Notes under the pieces: model-generated
Database searches by the model: none
What the model was told of the DNA's origin: nothing
The model's input: the letters and a program-made list of their open reading frames with translations, nothing else
Assembly (NCBI GenBank): GCA_001800315.1
Contig: MGVE01000001.1
Location: 1-64,000, forward strand
Source of the DNA: Elusimicrobia bacterium RIFOXYA2_FULL_47_53
GTDB lineage: Bacteria > Elusimicrobiota > Endomicrobiia > Endomicrobiales > XYA2-FULL-47-53
Direction of reading: 5' to 3'
Length of the DNA: 64,000 bases
Made by a program: the position numbers and the translations under genes
Shown here: positions 23,638 to 34,921 of the stretch, one piece after another
Layout of the letters: each line of letters opens with the position of its first letter
Numbering within the stretch: position 1 is the stretch's first letter

Positions 23638-25134
23638 TTACTGAGACAGCAGGTCCTTTTTATCAATAGTTTCCTTCTGAGTTTCCGGTGTGCCGGTCTG
23701 AGGGGCTTCTGGGTTCTCGGGAGTTATATTTTCCGTTGATTGGGGTTTGATTTCCTCAGTTTTTGTATCGGGCGCTTTGGGCTCCTGAGGTGTTTTTTCA
23801 TCAATTATTTCCTGTTTTGTTTCAACAGCCGTGGGCTGCGTAACCTGCGGTTCCTGCGCCGGTTGTTCCTGCATAATTGCCTTATCTTGCGGCTGTTTAG
23901 AGGAGGTTCTTCCCCACGCGCGTCCCTTGTTCTGGCCGAAGCGCATTGAAATATTAAGCTGGTGGTTCCATTCGGGTATCTGTCCGGCGTAGCGGCCCAA
24001 CTCATCGCCCCAGAAGGCATAATCAAGCTGAAGCAAATAGAGGTTTATCCCAAATCCCATTGTAGGGTATCCTGAATTAAACCCTCCTCTAAGAGCGAAA
24101 ATCGCCCACTTAATTTCAGCGCCAAGGTGCAATTTTTTAAAAAATGTGGCGTCAAAAAGCGGCTCCTCGGTATTAAAGATGTCATCTATATCCGCGCTTA
24201 ACACCAGCCTGTCTTTCGTGTTAATGCTTTTTCCCGGCCAATAGTAAAACTTTGACGGAATATACGCTGTTCCGATATTCCATCTTGGGTATATTATTCC
24301 AACAGAAGCCGGTTTAACTTCGCCGGATTTCGTGCTTTCTATTCTGGCAAAGTTTATGGCTGTTCCGCCGAAATCCGTAACGGAAAAACCTACATTCCAT
24401 CTTGAGTCGGGCTGATAAAGAGTTCCGAGATCCAGCCCGTACCCGTTGCCCATCTGAAGCAGAGGATCAAAATTTTCAAACTCAAGAATAGATTTGTTAA
24501 ACTCAGAAATTCTGGCTCTGTTGATGTATTTAAGGGTGGCGCCAACCGATATTTTTCCGGGTACATTGTAAGGAAGTTCGTCAAAGCGGTGAGCCAGCGG
24601 TACGGCCCCGATAACATCCACGGTCCCCCAGAAGCTGATGTTGGGTATCAGAATACCGCTGTTGAGCTGGAAGCCGAGGTCTGCCTGAGTAAAGAGCCCC
24701 AATCCCCAGGAAAGAAAACCGGGCCCCGAAAGATAGCTCGTATTTGGAAAACCAAGCCTTAAACGGGGTTTATATTTGGTGATTTTGCCGCTTATGTCGG
24801 TAATTATTTTGCTTTTATCTTCAAAACCAAGTGTGTCAAAATCCCTTAACTTGTCGGCGTTGTCCTGGTAATAACTGTAGAAGTTGAATATATCTTCGCT
24901 TATGCCTATAGGGAGCTCAAATATCGTAAGCTGGCTTCCGGTTCTCTGGGTAAGTCCCGCCGGGTTGTAGAATACAGCGTTCTGATCGTCAGCGATTCCG
25001 ACAAAAGCCCCTCCCATACCGAGAGTCCTGATGCCTCTTATCTGGGCCGACTGTTCGGCTGAGTACGAAAAGGATATTACGGCTGTCAGAAGGGCTGTCA
25101 GTAAACTAAAAAATCTAAATTTTATATATTTCAT
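23638..25134 (-). CDS. PorV/PorQ-like outer-membrane protein with Pro/Glu-rich tail
   Basis: 498-residue exported protein. A signal peptide (about 1-26) is followed by the PorV/UPF0164 opening GIRTLGMGGAFVGIADDQNA and VFYNPAGL (residues 34-61), then alternating beta strands to about residue 395, consistent with a FadL-type 14-strand barrel. In Bacteroidetes PorV binds SprA and ferries T9SS substrates. Unusually, the C-terminal ~95 residues are a low-complexity Pro/Glu/Gln/Thr-rich tail rather than a barrel end. It is flanked by the TPR lipoprotein (12 bases upstream) and the M6 protease (4 bases downstream). Confidence 0.78.
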   Translation of the reverse strand: MKYIKFRFFSLLTALLTAVISFSYSAEQSAQIRGIRTLGMGGAFVGIADDQNAVFYNPAGLTQRTGSQLTIFELPIGISEDIFNFYSYYQDNADKLRDFDTLGFEDKSKIITDISGKITKYKPRLRLGFPNTSYLSGPGFLSWGLGLFTQADLGFQLNSGILIPNISFWGTVDVIGAVPLAHRFDELPYNVPGKISVGATLKYINRARISEFNKSILEFENFDPLLQMGNGYGLDLGTLYQPDSRWNVGFSVTDFGGTAINFARIESTKSGEVKPASVGIIYPRWNIGTAYIPSKFYYWPGKSINTKDRLVLSADIDDIFNTEEPLFDATFFKKLHLGAEIKWAIFALRGGFNSGYPTMGFGINLYLLQLDYAFWGDELGRYAGQIPEWNHQLNISMRFGQNKGRAWGRTSSKQPQDKAIMQEQPAQEPQVTQPTAVETKQEIIDEKTPQEPKAPDTKTEEIKPQSTENITPENPEAPQTGTPETQKETIDKKDLLSQ

Positions 25135-25146
25135 AATATCCCTCTC

Positions 25147-25950
25147 TTAGTCCAGCAGGTAATCGTGGTTAATATCAACCGTTATGCCGCTGATCTTGGA
25201 TTTCAGGTCATCAAAAAGGCTGTTGACATCGCTCTTTATTCCGGAAATAGCCGAGCCGCTTGTCAGATTAAGGTTTTCCGCGACCAGGAGCATGCGGTGA
25301 TACGCGATAGCTATATCTTTGGCTACATCATTTGCCAAAGCGGTATCAGCGGTATTAACGGTAACTTTATAGTCTGTGTCAAAGGAAATGGCGCCTGATT
25401 CCTGCACTTTAATCGCGGCTCTCAGAACATAGCAGAAAGCAAGATTGAGGTTGACATCGGGATTATCAGCGTTTATTTTGCCGTCGGCTGAGCCTCTAGA
25501 TATTCTTGAAAGCCTGGGTATTACGGCGTCAATAGCGATTTTAATCTTTGTAAGGTTTGCTATTATGGTGGAAGGCAGAAGGTTTGAAGCGAGTGAGGCG
25601 CTGGCCGCGGATTCCAGGGCGGGAGCGAGCCTGGCAGGCGCGGACGACTGTTGTTTGATAAGGCTTGCTATAAGGTCGCCTAAATCCAGTCCCGCGTCGG
25701 CAAGTTTTGCCGCGGAATAACCGTAAATGGCTTCTGAATTATTGGGGTCCTGTTCCAAAATCTTGAGGAAGTAGTCAAGCGCCTTGGCATAGTCTTTGTC
25801 CTGCAGAGCCGTTAAAGCGTCGGATTGCAAAGCGGTTGTGCTTGTGTCTCCACCGGACTGGTGAGCCCAGGAAAAAATGTTCGTCTTGCCGCAGCCGGCA
25901 AAAAGTAATGCTATCAGCGGAAAGAATACGACAAGTACTTTCCTTCTCAT
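25147..25950 (-). CDS. TPR-containing lipoprotein
   Basis: 267-residue lipoprotein. The ATG at 25950 has GGGAGG five bases upstream; an earlier in-frame ATG at 25965 lacks one. The lipobox is FAGC near residue 20. At least one TPR is visible, ALTALQDKDYAKALDYFLKI then LEQDPNNSEAIYGYSAAKL (about 43-85), followed by an Ala/Ser-rich helical region. It heads the operon with the PorV-like protein and the M6 protease. No precise function is recognised; a periplasmic scaffold or assembly role is guesswork. Confidence 0.7.
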   Translation of the reverse strand: MRRKVLVVFFPLIALLFAGCGKTNIFSWAHQSGGDTSTTALQSDALTALQDKDYAKALDYFLKILEQDPNNSEAIYGYSAAKLADAGLDLGDLIASLIKQQSSAPARLAPALESAASASLASNLLPSTIIANLTKIKIAIDAVIPRLSRISRGSADGKINADNPDVNLNLAFCYVLRAAIKVQESGAISFDTDYKVTVNTADTALANDVAKDIAIAYHRMLLVAENLNLTSGSAISGIKSDVNSLFDDLKSKISGITVDINHDYLLD

Positions 25951-25982
25951 AAATACCTCCCTCATGCAACGCAGACAAAAAG

Positions 25983-26011
25983 ATTATACAAAATTAAAAT
26001 GATAATGGAAA
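25983..26011 (-). promoter_or_regulatory. Promoter of the TPR-porV-M6 operon
   Basis: On the minus strand TATAAT (complement of 25983-25988) with TTTCCA (4 of 6) 17 bases upstream (complement of 26006-26011). It is followed by the gene's Shine-Dalgarno and ATG and lies directly downstream of the ahcY terminator. Confidence 0.5.
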
Positions 26012-26012
26012 T

Positions 26013-26045
26013 AAAAAAACCCCCGAAATAATCCGAGGGTTTTTA
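26013..26045 (-). terminator. Rho-independent terminator after ahcY
   Basis: On the minus strand CCCTCGGA pairs with TTTCGGGGG (eight base pairs, loop TTAT), followed by seven T residues. An A-rich left flank makes it bidirectional in form. It lies 26 bases after the ahcY stop codon. Confidence 0.9.
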
Positions 26046-26070
26046 AATTGTTTGACGGGTTGTAATAAAA

Positions 26071-28540
<2,470 letters not shown>

Positions 28541-28597
28541 CTGCTTCCTCCGATTTCCGTATTCAAACGGATTATTTTATATTCACGGCAGGTTTGA

Positions 28598-29626
28598 TTA
28601 TTCCACATTTAAGACAGTTCCCTCAAACACCGAAATGTCTTCGGAAACTTTGGCATTATAACCTATTATGCAGTTATCAAGCCGCACATTTTTCTTTACT
28701 CTTACGCCTTCCCAGAGAATAGAGTTTTTTACTATCGCGCCGGGCTCTATTTTAGACCTGTTGCCGATTGTTGTATACGAGTCCACTACGGCCTTCCTGC
28801 CGATAAAGCAGTGCTTTCCTATTACGCAGGGAGCATTTAACTTAGCACCTTTCTCTATCTTTGTGCCTTCGCCTATCCAGATGCCGGGCCTTATCTGCTC
28901 GCCGGTTATGTTGAAGTTAGACAGTCCGTCTAAGGCGTCGCGCACGCCCTTTCTGTATTCCACCAGATTGCCGACATCCGTCCAGTATTCGCGCATCAGG
29001 TAGCCGAAGATCCTTTTGTTTTTTTTCAGCAGGTCGGGCCACAACTGCATGCCGAAATCATAAAACTTATTTTTCGGGATGTATTTGAAAATCTCCGGCT
29101 CAAATATGTATATGCCCGTGTTGACCGTGTTGGCGAATACATCGCTCCATTTGGGCTTCTCAATGAACTTGTTTATCCTGCCGTTTTTGTCCGTCAGCGT
29201 TACGCCGTACTCAAACTTCGCGTCTATCGCTTTAAGCACCATTGTGGCTATGGATTTCTTTGACTGGTGGTATTTTACGGCCTTCGTCAGGTCAATATCC
29301 GTAAGGCCGTCTCCGGACATGACGACAAAAGTGGAATCAAAGAATGACTCCATTTTCTTAACCCCCCCCGCGGTTCCAAGGAGCTCTTTTTCAAAAGAGT
29401 AGCGTATGCTCATTCCCAGCCGCCCGCCGTCCCCGAAATAATTCTCTATCATTTTCGGGTAGTGGTGCAGGTTGAGCGCCACCTGGTTAAAACCATGGCG
29501 CTTAAGATTCTCAAGCGTGTGCTCAAGAACCGGTTTATTTATAACCGGCACCATCGGTTTTGGTATGGCGAAAGTCAGCGGCCTGAGACGGGTTCCCGCT
29601 CCGGCTGCCATTACAAAAGCTTTCAT
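28598..29626 (-). CDS. Sugar-1-phosphate nucleotidyltransferase with hexapeptide domain
   Basis: 342-residue two-domain enzyme. The N-terminal nucleotidyltransferase has MAAGAGTRLRPLTFAIPKPM (residues 6-25) with lysine for sugar phosphate, MSGDGLTDID for metal, and FIEKPKW. From about residue 245 a left-handed beta-helix of hexapeptide turns follows (IGEGTKIEKGAKL, IGKHCFIG, IGNRSKIEPGAI). It is closest in style to GDP-mannose pyrophosphorylase-like proteins; the nucleotide and sugar cannot be fixed. It is a paralogue of the next gene upstream, 45 bases away. Confidence 0.85.
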   Translation of the reverse strand: MKAFVMAAGAGTRLRPLTFAIPKPMVPVINKPVLEHTLENLKRHGFNQVALNLHHYPKMIENYFGDGGRLGMSIRYSFEKELLGTAGGVKKMESFFDSTFVVMSGDGLTDIDLTKAVKYHQSKKSIATMVLKAIDAKFEYGVTLTDKNGRINKFIEKPKWSDVFANTVNTGIYIFEPEIFKYIPKNKFYDFGMQLWPDLLKKNKRIFGYLMREYWTDVGNLVEYRKGVRDALDGLSNFNITGEQIRPGIWIGEGTKIEKGAKLNAPCVIGKHCFIGRKAVVDSYTTIGNRSKIEPGAIVKNSILWEGVRVKKNVRLDNCIIGYNAKVSEDISVFEGTVLNVE

Positions 29627-29671
29627 TTCTATTTATCTCCGGAAAATTCAAAACAGGATTATAGCAAATTA

Positions 29672-30724
29672 TTACAGTTTTGAATATTTGCGTATCAAAG
29701 TTTTATTGCCCAGCACGGTCATCTGCCCGAGCACCGAGTTAGGTTCTATAACGCAGTCTTCGCCGATAATCGCGTTCTCCGCCTTTACCCCTTCGCCGAT
29801 AGCAGTGCCTTTAAGCACAATAGTGTCGGAAAGACTGGACCCTTTGGATATAACGACGCCGTCACCCAGGCAGACATTGCCGTTTAACTGCACAAAGTCC
29901 CCAATTTTAACATTTTTGCCGCAGACCAGATTCCCGCTTATCCTGGAATTATTTCCGGCGAGCCTGGCCGCGCCGCGGAGCTTGCTAACGGCCTTCGCGG
30001 AACCTGAGGTAAATCTGTAGTTTCCCGACATTAAATCAAAGTTAGCCTGCATATATTTTTCAACGGTTCCGATGTCCATCCAGTAGCCGTTAAAGGTATA
30101 GCCGAAAATCCTGTACTGTCTGGCAAGCAGGTTAGGAAAAAGCCCGCGCTCAACCGAGAAGCTTACTCCGGCGGGAATCAACTCCACGGCTTGCGGCTCA
30201 AAAACATATATGCCGGCGTTAATAGTATTGCATGTAACCTCGTCCCACGAGGGTTTTTCCAGAAAACGCTCTATTCTGCCGGTTTTATCCGTTTCCACAA
30301 GCCCGAAAGCGGTCGGATCCTTAACTCTTGTCAGAGCGATAGTCACGAAGGATTTATTTTTTCTGTGAAAGGCCAGCATGGATTTTAAATTTATGTCCGT
30401 GAGAATGTCACCGTTGAAAACAACAGTTGTTTCATCAATATGTTTAATCGCGTTTCTTATGGCGCCGCCGGTTCCGAGAGGCTCCTTTTCATGCACATAA
30501 TTAATCTTCAGCCCCCACTTTTTGCCGCTGCCAAGGTGCTTTTCAAAAACATGCGGCATATAGGCAAGGCAGAGGGTAACCTCGTTAATGCCGTGGCTTT
30601 TGATAAGCTCAAACTGATATTCAAGAAACGGTTTATTCACTATCGGGAGCAGAGGTTTGGGTGTGTGGCAGGTGAGCGGACGGAGCCTGGTTCCGAGCCC
30701 GCCGATAAGAATCAGCGCCTTCAT
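29672..30724 (-). CDS. Sugar-1-phosphate nucleotidyltransferase, second paralogue
   Basis: 350-residue enzyme with the same layout as the preceding paralogue. It starts LIGGLGTRLRPLTCHTPKPL, then has FNGDILTDINL and FLEKPSWDE, and ends in a hexapeptide beta-helix (NSRISGNLVCGKNVKIGDFV, IGEDCVIEPNSV). It makes an NDP-sugar, probably NDP-mannose or NDP-glucose. Its ATG overlaps the epimerase stop (ATGA), so the two are coupled. Tandem paralogues suggest two different donors or a regulatory subunit pair; this is inference. Confidence 0.85.
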   Translation of the reverse strand: MKALILIGGLGTRLRPLTCHTPKPLLPIVNKPFLEYQFELIKSHGINEVTLCLAYMPHVFEKHLGSGKKWGLKINYVHEKEPLGTGGAIRNAIKHIDETTVVFNGDILTDINLKSMLAFHRKNKSFVTIALTRVKDPTAFGLVETDKTGRIERFLEKPSWDEVTCNTINAGIYVFEPQAVELIPAGVSFSVERGLFPNLLARQYRIFGYTFNGYWMDIGTVEKYMQANFDLMSGNYRFTSGSAKAVSKLRGAARLAGNNSRISGNLVCGKNVKIGDFVQLNGNVCLGDGVVISKGSSLSDTIVLKGTAIGEGVKAENAIIGEDCVIEPNSVLGQMTVLGNKTLIRKYSKL

Positions 30725-31659
30725 TTTGTCTCCTGCTGAGAAAAAAAACGGATTGTTCTGCCAAGCCCTTCCTGCAGAGAAACGGCCGGCTGCCAGCCCA
30801 GAACTTTCTTCGCTTTACCGTAATTCAAAAAGCTTTTAAACAGCTCACCCGGCCTGGCGGGTTTATAAGCGGGTTTATTTTTATAACCGGACAGGGAAGC
30901 CATATTCTTAAAAAGCTGGTTGACTGAAGTTAATTTTGCGGTTCCGATGTTAATAATCTGATTGTCCGCTTTACTGAGCGCGAGCACATTGGCTCTGACG
31001 ACATCGCCCACAAAAACATAATCGCGTGTCTGTCGGCCGTTTCCGAAAATATTCAGTTTTTCGTTTTTAAGCATTTTCTGAGAAAATATAGCGACAACGC
31101 CCGCTTCGCCGTGCGGGTCCTGGCGCGGCCCATACACATTGGCGTACCTGAGAATTGTGTATTTCAGCCCGAAAAGAGACGCGTAATATCTAAGGTATAC
31201 TTCCACCGCGTATTTGGTAATGCCGTAGGGAGACAGGGGGTTAGCGTCCGCGGTTTCATCCGGAGCCTTGGCCGAACATTCTCCGTAAATAGTGCCGCCG
31301 GAAGAGGCGAAAATAACTTTACCGACTCCGTGTTCTTTGCAGTTCTCCAGAAGATTTAAGGTGCCGAGAATGTTAACCCTCGCGTCAAAGGCGGGATCTT
31401 CAACGGATTTTCTTACATCTATCTGGGCCGCGTGGTGGTTAAGAATATCAAATTTACCGGATTTAAACACTTTTTTGATCGCCGGCTTATTGGTGATGTC
31501 GGCTTTGACGAATTTTGCCTTTTTGTTGACATTACGCATACTGCCAGAGGATAGATTGTCAACTATTGTCACCGAGTGCCCGTTAGCGATATAGGCATCC
31601 GCGATGTTTGAAGCGATAAAGCCGGCACCGCCGGTAATAAGAATTTTAAGCTTTTTCAT
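30721..31659 (-). CDS. UDP-glucose 4-epimerase-like SDR
   Basis: 312-residue extended short-chain dehydrogenase. The NAD loop ITGGAGFIASNIADAY is at residues 8-23, the catalytic SS(G)G with YGITKY (YxxxK) follows, and YANVYGPRQDP is characteristic of GalE-type sugar nucleotide epimerases. The ATG at 31659 with upstream AAAGGA is preferred over an ATG 33 bases earlier. It probably interconverts an NDP-hexose at C4, or makes a related NDP-sugar. It is coupled to the downstream nucleotidyltransferase. Confidence 0.88.
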   Translation of the reverse strand: MKKLKILITGGAGFIASNIADAYIANGHSVTIVDNLSSGSMRNVNKKAKFVKADITNKPAIKKVFKSGKFDILNHHAAQIDVRKSVEDPAFDARVNILGTLNLLENCKEHGVGKVIFASSGGTIYGECSAKAPDETADANPLSPYGITKYAVEVYLRYYASLFGLKYTILRYANVYGPRQDPHGEAGVVAIFSQKMLKNEKLNIFGNGRQTRDYVFVGDVVRANVLALSKADNQIINIGTAKLTSVNQLFKNMASLSGYKNKPAYKPARPGELFKSFLNYGKAKKVLGWQPAVSLQEGLGRTIRFFSQQETK

Positions 31660-31707
31660 GGATGTTTTCCTTTCATTTACGGTTAAAAGCAAGCGTCCGT
31701 TGGAGTG

Positions 31708-33087
31708 TTAATACGCGCCCTTTTTTCCGAATATTGCAGGCAGAGTCATAAATAATATTTTCAGGTCAAGGCCGAGCGACCAGTTCTCAATATAAAAAAT
31801 ATCAAGTTCTATCATCTCTTCATAGCTGAGCGATGCTCTTCCGGAAATCTGCCAGAGCCCGGTAATTCCGGGCAATATGCGCAGGCGCCGCTTTGCCCAA
31901 TCGTCATAAGCAGCCGCCTCCCAGAGAACCTGCGGGCGCGGCCCCACAAGGCTCATATCGCCCTTAAGGACATTGATGAGCTGAGGCAGCTCGTCAATGC
32001 TGTACTTTCTTAAGAATTTCCCTATTTTGGTTATCCGCGGATCGTTGGACATTTTAAACACTGGGCCCTGCCTTTCGCTCATAGCCTTGAATTTCTCAAG
32101 CTGGGCGTCGGCATCCTGAACCATGGTCCTGAATTTATAAAAATTGAAGGTCTGACCGCGGTACCCCATGCGTTTATGCGAGTAAATAGAAGGCCCCTGC
32201 GAATCAAATTTGATAAGCACGGCAATCAAGCCAAGCAGAGGAGAAAGCAGGATTAATATCAAAGACGAGGCGAAAACATCAAAGATTCTTTTAAAAATAA
32301 AATTAAAACCGTTTAGTGAAATTGATTTTAAGTGAAATATAGGTATGCCGAGTGATGAGTCAATGCTTATCTCGCCTCTGCACAATTGCACAATGTCGGG
32401 AACAAATTTTAAGTCAATTGACGCGCTCTCGCACCAGTCATACATGGAAAGCAACGCGTTTTCAGACCAATTGGTTTTTGTCAATATAACCTGATTTACT
32501 TTCTTTTCAGATACGGTATTCTTGATTTTTTCAATATGGCTCTCTTCATCATAGGGCGAATAATAAACCTGCAGATGAGGATTTCTTTTCAGGACTATTT
32601 TGAGCATTTCGTTTTCTTTTCCAACCACGAGAATAGATTCCCTTCCGATTATATTTCTCAGCAGGCCCCTGAATATAAGCTTGAAAACCTCGCGGAAAGC
32701 GAATATGTATAAAATAGATGTTGCCCAGAATACAAAAAATACAAGCCTTGAAAACGAAAACTCCCTGTAGAAGAAGGTGGCCAGAATAAGAAAAACTATC
32801 CCGATCGTTACCGCCTGCACGGTTCTTATTATTTCGTCCAAGGCGGGTATGAAGTAGGTCTTATAGAAATTAAACCTGAAGAAAATGAAAATCCAGAGAG
32901 GTACAATGAAAAGCGCGGCGTGCTGGTAAAAAACGAAGGCTGGTATTCCTTTGGTAACCGGAAAAAATGAAGTTAAAAATGAGAAGAAACGCAGGTTGTA
33001 GGCTGATATAAGAGCAAGAAAAATCAACCCGATATCGGCTGTTATAAGTGTCAGAAAGATGATAATTTTAGAACGGTTTAAACGCAT
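31708..33087 (-). CDS. Polyprenyl-phosphate sugar phosphotransferase (WbaP/EpsE type)
   Basis: 459-residue initiating transferase that places the first sugar phosphate on undecaprenyl phosphate at the inner membrane. The N-terminal half has four to five hydrophobic segments and a CoA-binding-like domain. A further membrane segment (IFDVFASSLILILLSPLLG, about 267-285) precedes the catalytic region with KFRTMVQDAD, SIDELPQLINVLKGDMSLVG, PRPQ and LPGITGLWQISGRA. It ends at the normal C-terminus. It is the last glycan-assembly step gene at the left end of the locus. Confidence 0.92.
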   Translation of the reverse strand: MRLNRSKIIIFLTLITADIGLIFLALISAYNLRFFSFLTSFFPVTKGIPAFVFYQHAALFIVPLWIFIFFRFNFYKTYFIPALDEIIRTVQAVTIGIVFLILATFFYREFSFSRLVFFVFWATSILYIFAFREVFKLIFRGLLRNIIGRESILVVGKENEMLKIVLKRNPHLQVYYSPYDEESHIEKIKNTVSEKKVNQVILTKTNWSENALLSMYDWCESASIDLKFVPDIVQLCRGEISIDSSLGIPIFHLKSISLNGFNFIFKRIFDVFASSLILILLSPLLGLIAVLIKFDSQGPSIYSHKRMGYRGQTFNFYKFRTMVQDADAQLEKFKAMSERQGPVFKMSNDPRITKIGKFLRKYSIDELPQLINVLKGDMSLVGPRPQVLWEAAAYDDWAKRRLRILPGITGLWQISGRASLSYEEMIELDIFYIENWSLGLDLKILFMTLPAIFGKKGAY

Positions 33088-33133
33088 ATTTATAGAGGGG
33101 TATTTTACTAATTATTTAAATTAAATGCAATAA

Positions 33134-34219
33134 TCATCGTGTTGAGCGAGTGTCAATGTAGCGGGCAATTTCTGTTTTAAACCGTTCAAGCGAGAATTTT
33201 GATGCGTTTGCAACCGCGTCTTCGTTTCTAAAACCGGAACGCGCGAACCTTTTGACAGCTTCGGCCAGGGCTCCCGGTTCGGGTGATTTGAAAAAGACTC
33301 CGGTTTTGCCTTCAATTATGGTTTCCAGAGCCCCGCCTTTCCCGAAGGCTATAACCGGTTTTCCGGCAGCCTGGGCCTCAACGGCCGTTATGCCGAAATC
33401 TTCTTCCTGCGGAAAGATAAAAGCCCTGCAGGCAGAATAATGCTTTTTGATCTCATCGCCGCTTTGCCAGCCGAGAAATTCAATGTTCGGTTTTGCCATG
33501 GTTTTGAGGCGTTCCATGTCGGGGCCCTTGCCGATAATCTTAAGCTGATACCCGAGTATATTAAAGGCTTCTATCGCGATGTCAACTCTTTTATATGGAA
33601 CCAGCGCGCTGACCATAAGAAAGTAGCCTCCGTCGGAAGCCGGAGGGTATCCCGATGTATCAACCGGAGGATAAATAACATCCGCGTCCCTGCCGTAAAT
33701 CCTGGCTATCTTTTCTTTGATATGTTTTGAATTTGAAATAAAATAATCAACCCCATTTGAGCTCGCGACATCCCACTTCTGAAGGTAGGGCCTTGCTATC
33801 TTCATGGCTACTCTGGCTAAAATGCCGGCTCTTTTCGAATTGAAATATTCTTCATATTGATCCCATATGTAGCGCATCGGGGCGTGGCAGTAACAAAAAT
33901 GCAGCGCATTATTTCCCTTTTTGACGCCTTTCGCGACGCAATGGCTTGAAGAAATTACCAGGTCGTAACCGGAAAGTTTGAAGCTCTCAATAGCCGTAGG
34001 CATTAAAGGAAGATAATAGCGGTATTTTTTTTCCACTCCGGGAAATGCCTGCAAAAAAGAAGTTTTAATATTGTGTTTCTCAATAGTTTCGGAAACACTG
34101 CCCTTAATCCACAAAAGTGTAAAGATATCGGCGCCGGGATAAACTTCGCATAAAGCTTCCAGGACTTTTTCTCCGCCGCGCATCCCAGTCAGCCAGTCGT
34201 GTATTAAAGCAACTTTCAT
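33134..34219 (-). CDS. GT4-family glycosyltransferase
   Basis: 361-residue GT-B enzyme. The N-terminal domain begins VALIHDWLTGMRGGEKVLEA. In the C-terminal domain VSALVPYKRVDIAIEAF and FPQEEDFGITAVEAQAAGKP supply the donor-binding EX7E-type motif. It acts on a lipid-linked sugar with an NDP-sugar donor, probably mannose-like given common members; this is inference. It starts nine bases after the GT2 polyprenol mannosyltransferase gene. Confidence 0.88.
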   Translation of the reverse strand: MKVALIHDWLTGMRGGEKVLEALCEVYPGADIFTLLWIKGSVSETIEKHNIKTSFLQAFPGVEKKYRYYLPLMPTAIESFKLSGYDLVISSSHCVAKGVKKGNNALHFCYCHAPMRYIWDQYEEYFNSKRAGILARVAMKIARPYLQKWDVASSNGVDYFISNSKHIKEKIARIYGRDADVIYPPVDTSGYPPASDGGYFLMVSALVPYKRVDIAIEAFNILGYQLKIIGKGPDMERLKTMAKPNIEFLGWQSGDEIKKHYSACRAFIFPQEEDFGITAVEAQAAGKPVIAFGKGGALETIIEGKTGVFFKSPEPGALAEAVKRFARSGFRNEDAVANASKFSLERFKTEIARYIDTRSTR

Positions 34220-34228
34220 AGTTATTCC

Positions 34229-34921
34229 TTATATTACTTCGTTTAGTTTTAAGCGCAGTACAAGCAAAAATGCTTCAACAATAATTGATTTTCCGAGTTT
34301 TGAACTGCCGTTTTTTCGTTCCGTGAAAGTAATAGGTATCTCCTTTATGGAAAAACCTTTCTTTATTGCCCGGTATTTCATCTCAATTAAAAATCCGTAG
34401 CCCTCGCTTGATAGTTTTTGATATTCAATTTCTTTAAGCAAGGCGGTGCTAATGAAATTAAAACCGCTGGTTAAATCCCTGTTTTTGAGACCGAGAACTG
34501 TTCTCGCGTAAAAATTGGCTCCTCTGCTTAAAATATGCCTGTAAAAAGGCCATCCTGTAATTTTTCCGCCCTTTACATACCTTGAGCCGGTGACGAACGA
34601 TTCTCCGGCCCGCGTGAGCTCCGCTATCAGTTCCGGCGGATGGGACAGGTCGGCGTCCATGGTGATAACATACTCGTAACCTCCGGAAATGGCGCGGCTA
34701 AAACCTTCAATATAGGCGGAGGCCAGCCCCAGCTTGCCCTGCCTGGATAAAAGCTTTATGCGGCTGTCCTTTCGCGAGAATTTGTTAACCATTTCGGCGG
34801 TGCCGTCAGGGGAATTGTCGTCAACAATCAAAATATCGGCAGAAAAGGCTGAAAGCGATTCAAGCAATCTTTCAATGTTCTCTTTTTCGTTATAAGTGGG
34901 TATTATAATCAGAGTCTTCAT
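34229..34921 (-). CDS. Polyprenol monophosphomannose synthase-like GT2
   Basis: 230-residue GT-A enzyme of the DPM1 type. It has IIPTYNEKENIERLLESL at the start, DDNSPDGT, the metal site DADLSHPPE (about 93-101) and the SGFNFIS segment. It lacks the C-terminal membrane GtrA-like domain, as in soluble DPM1. It probably makes polyprenyl-phosphate mannose or glucose, which the GT39-like protein at 47 kb could use. Its ATG overlaps the GT9 stop (ATGA). Confidence 0.88.
   Translation of the reverse strand: MKTLIIIPTYNEKENIERLLESLSAFSADILIVDDNSPDGTAEMVNKFSRKDSRIKLLSRQGKLGLASAYIEGFSRAISGGYEYVITMDADLSHPPELIAELTRAGESFVTGSRYVKGGKITGWPFYRHILSRGANFYARTVLGLKNRDLTSGFNFISTALLKEIEYQKLSSEGYGFLIEMKYRAIKKGFSIKEIPITFTERKNGSSKLGKSIIVEAFLLVLRLKLNEVI

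Noticed and set aside
28541-28597. SAM riboswitch before metK
   Set aside because: Only 57 bases are available, and none of the conserved SAM-I/II/IV core sequences is present.
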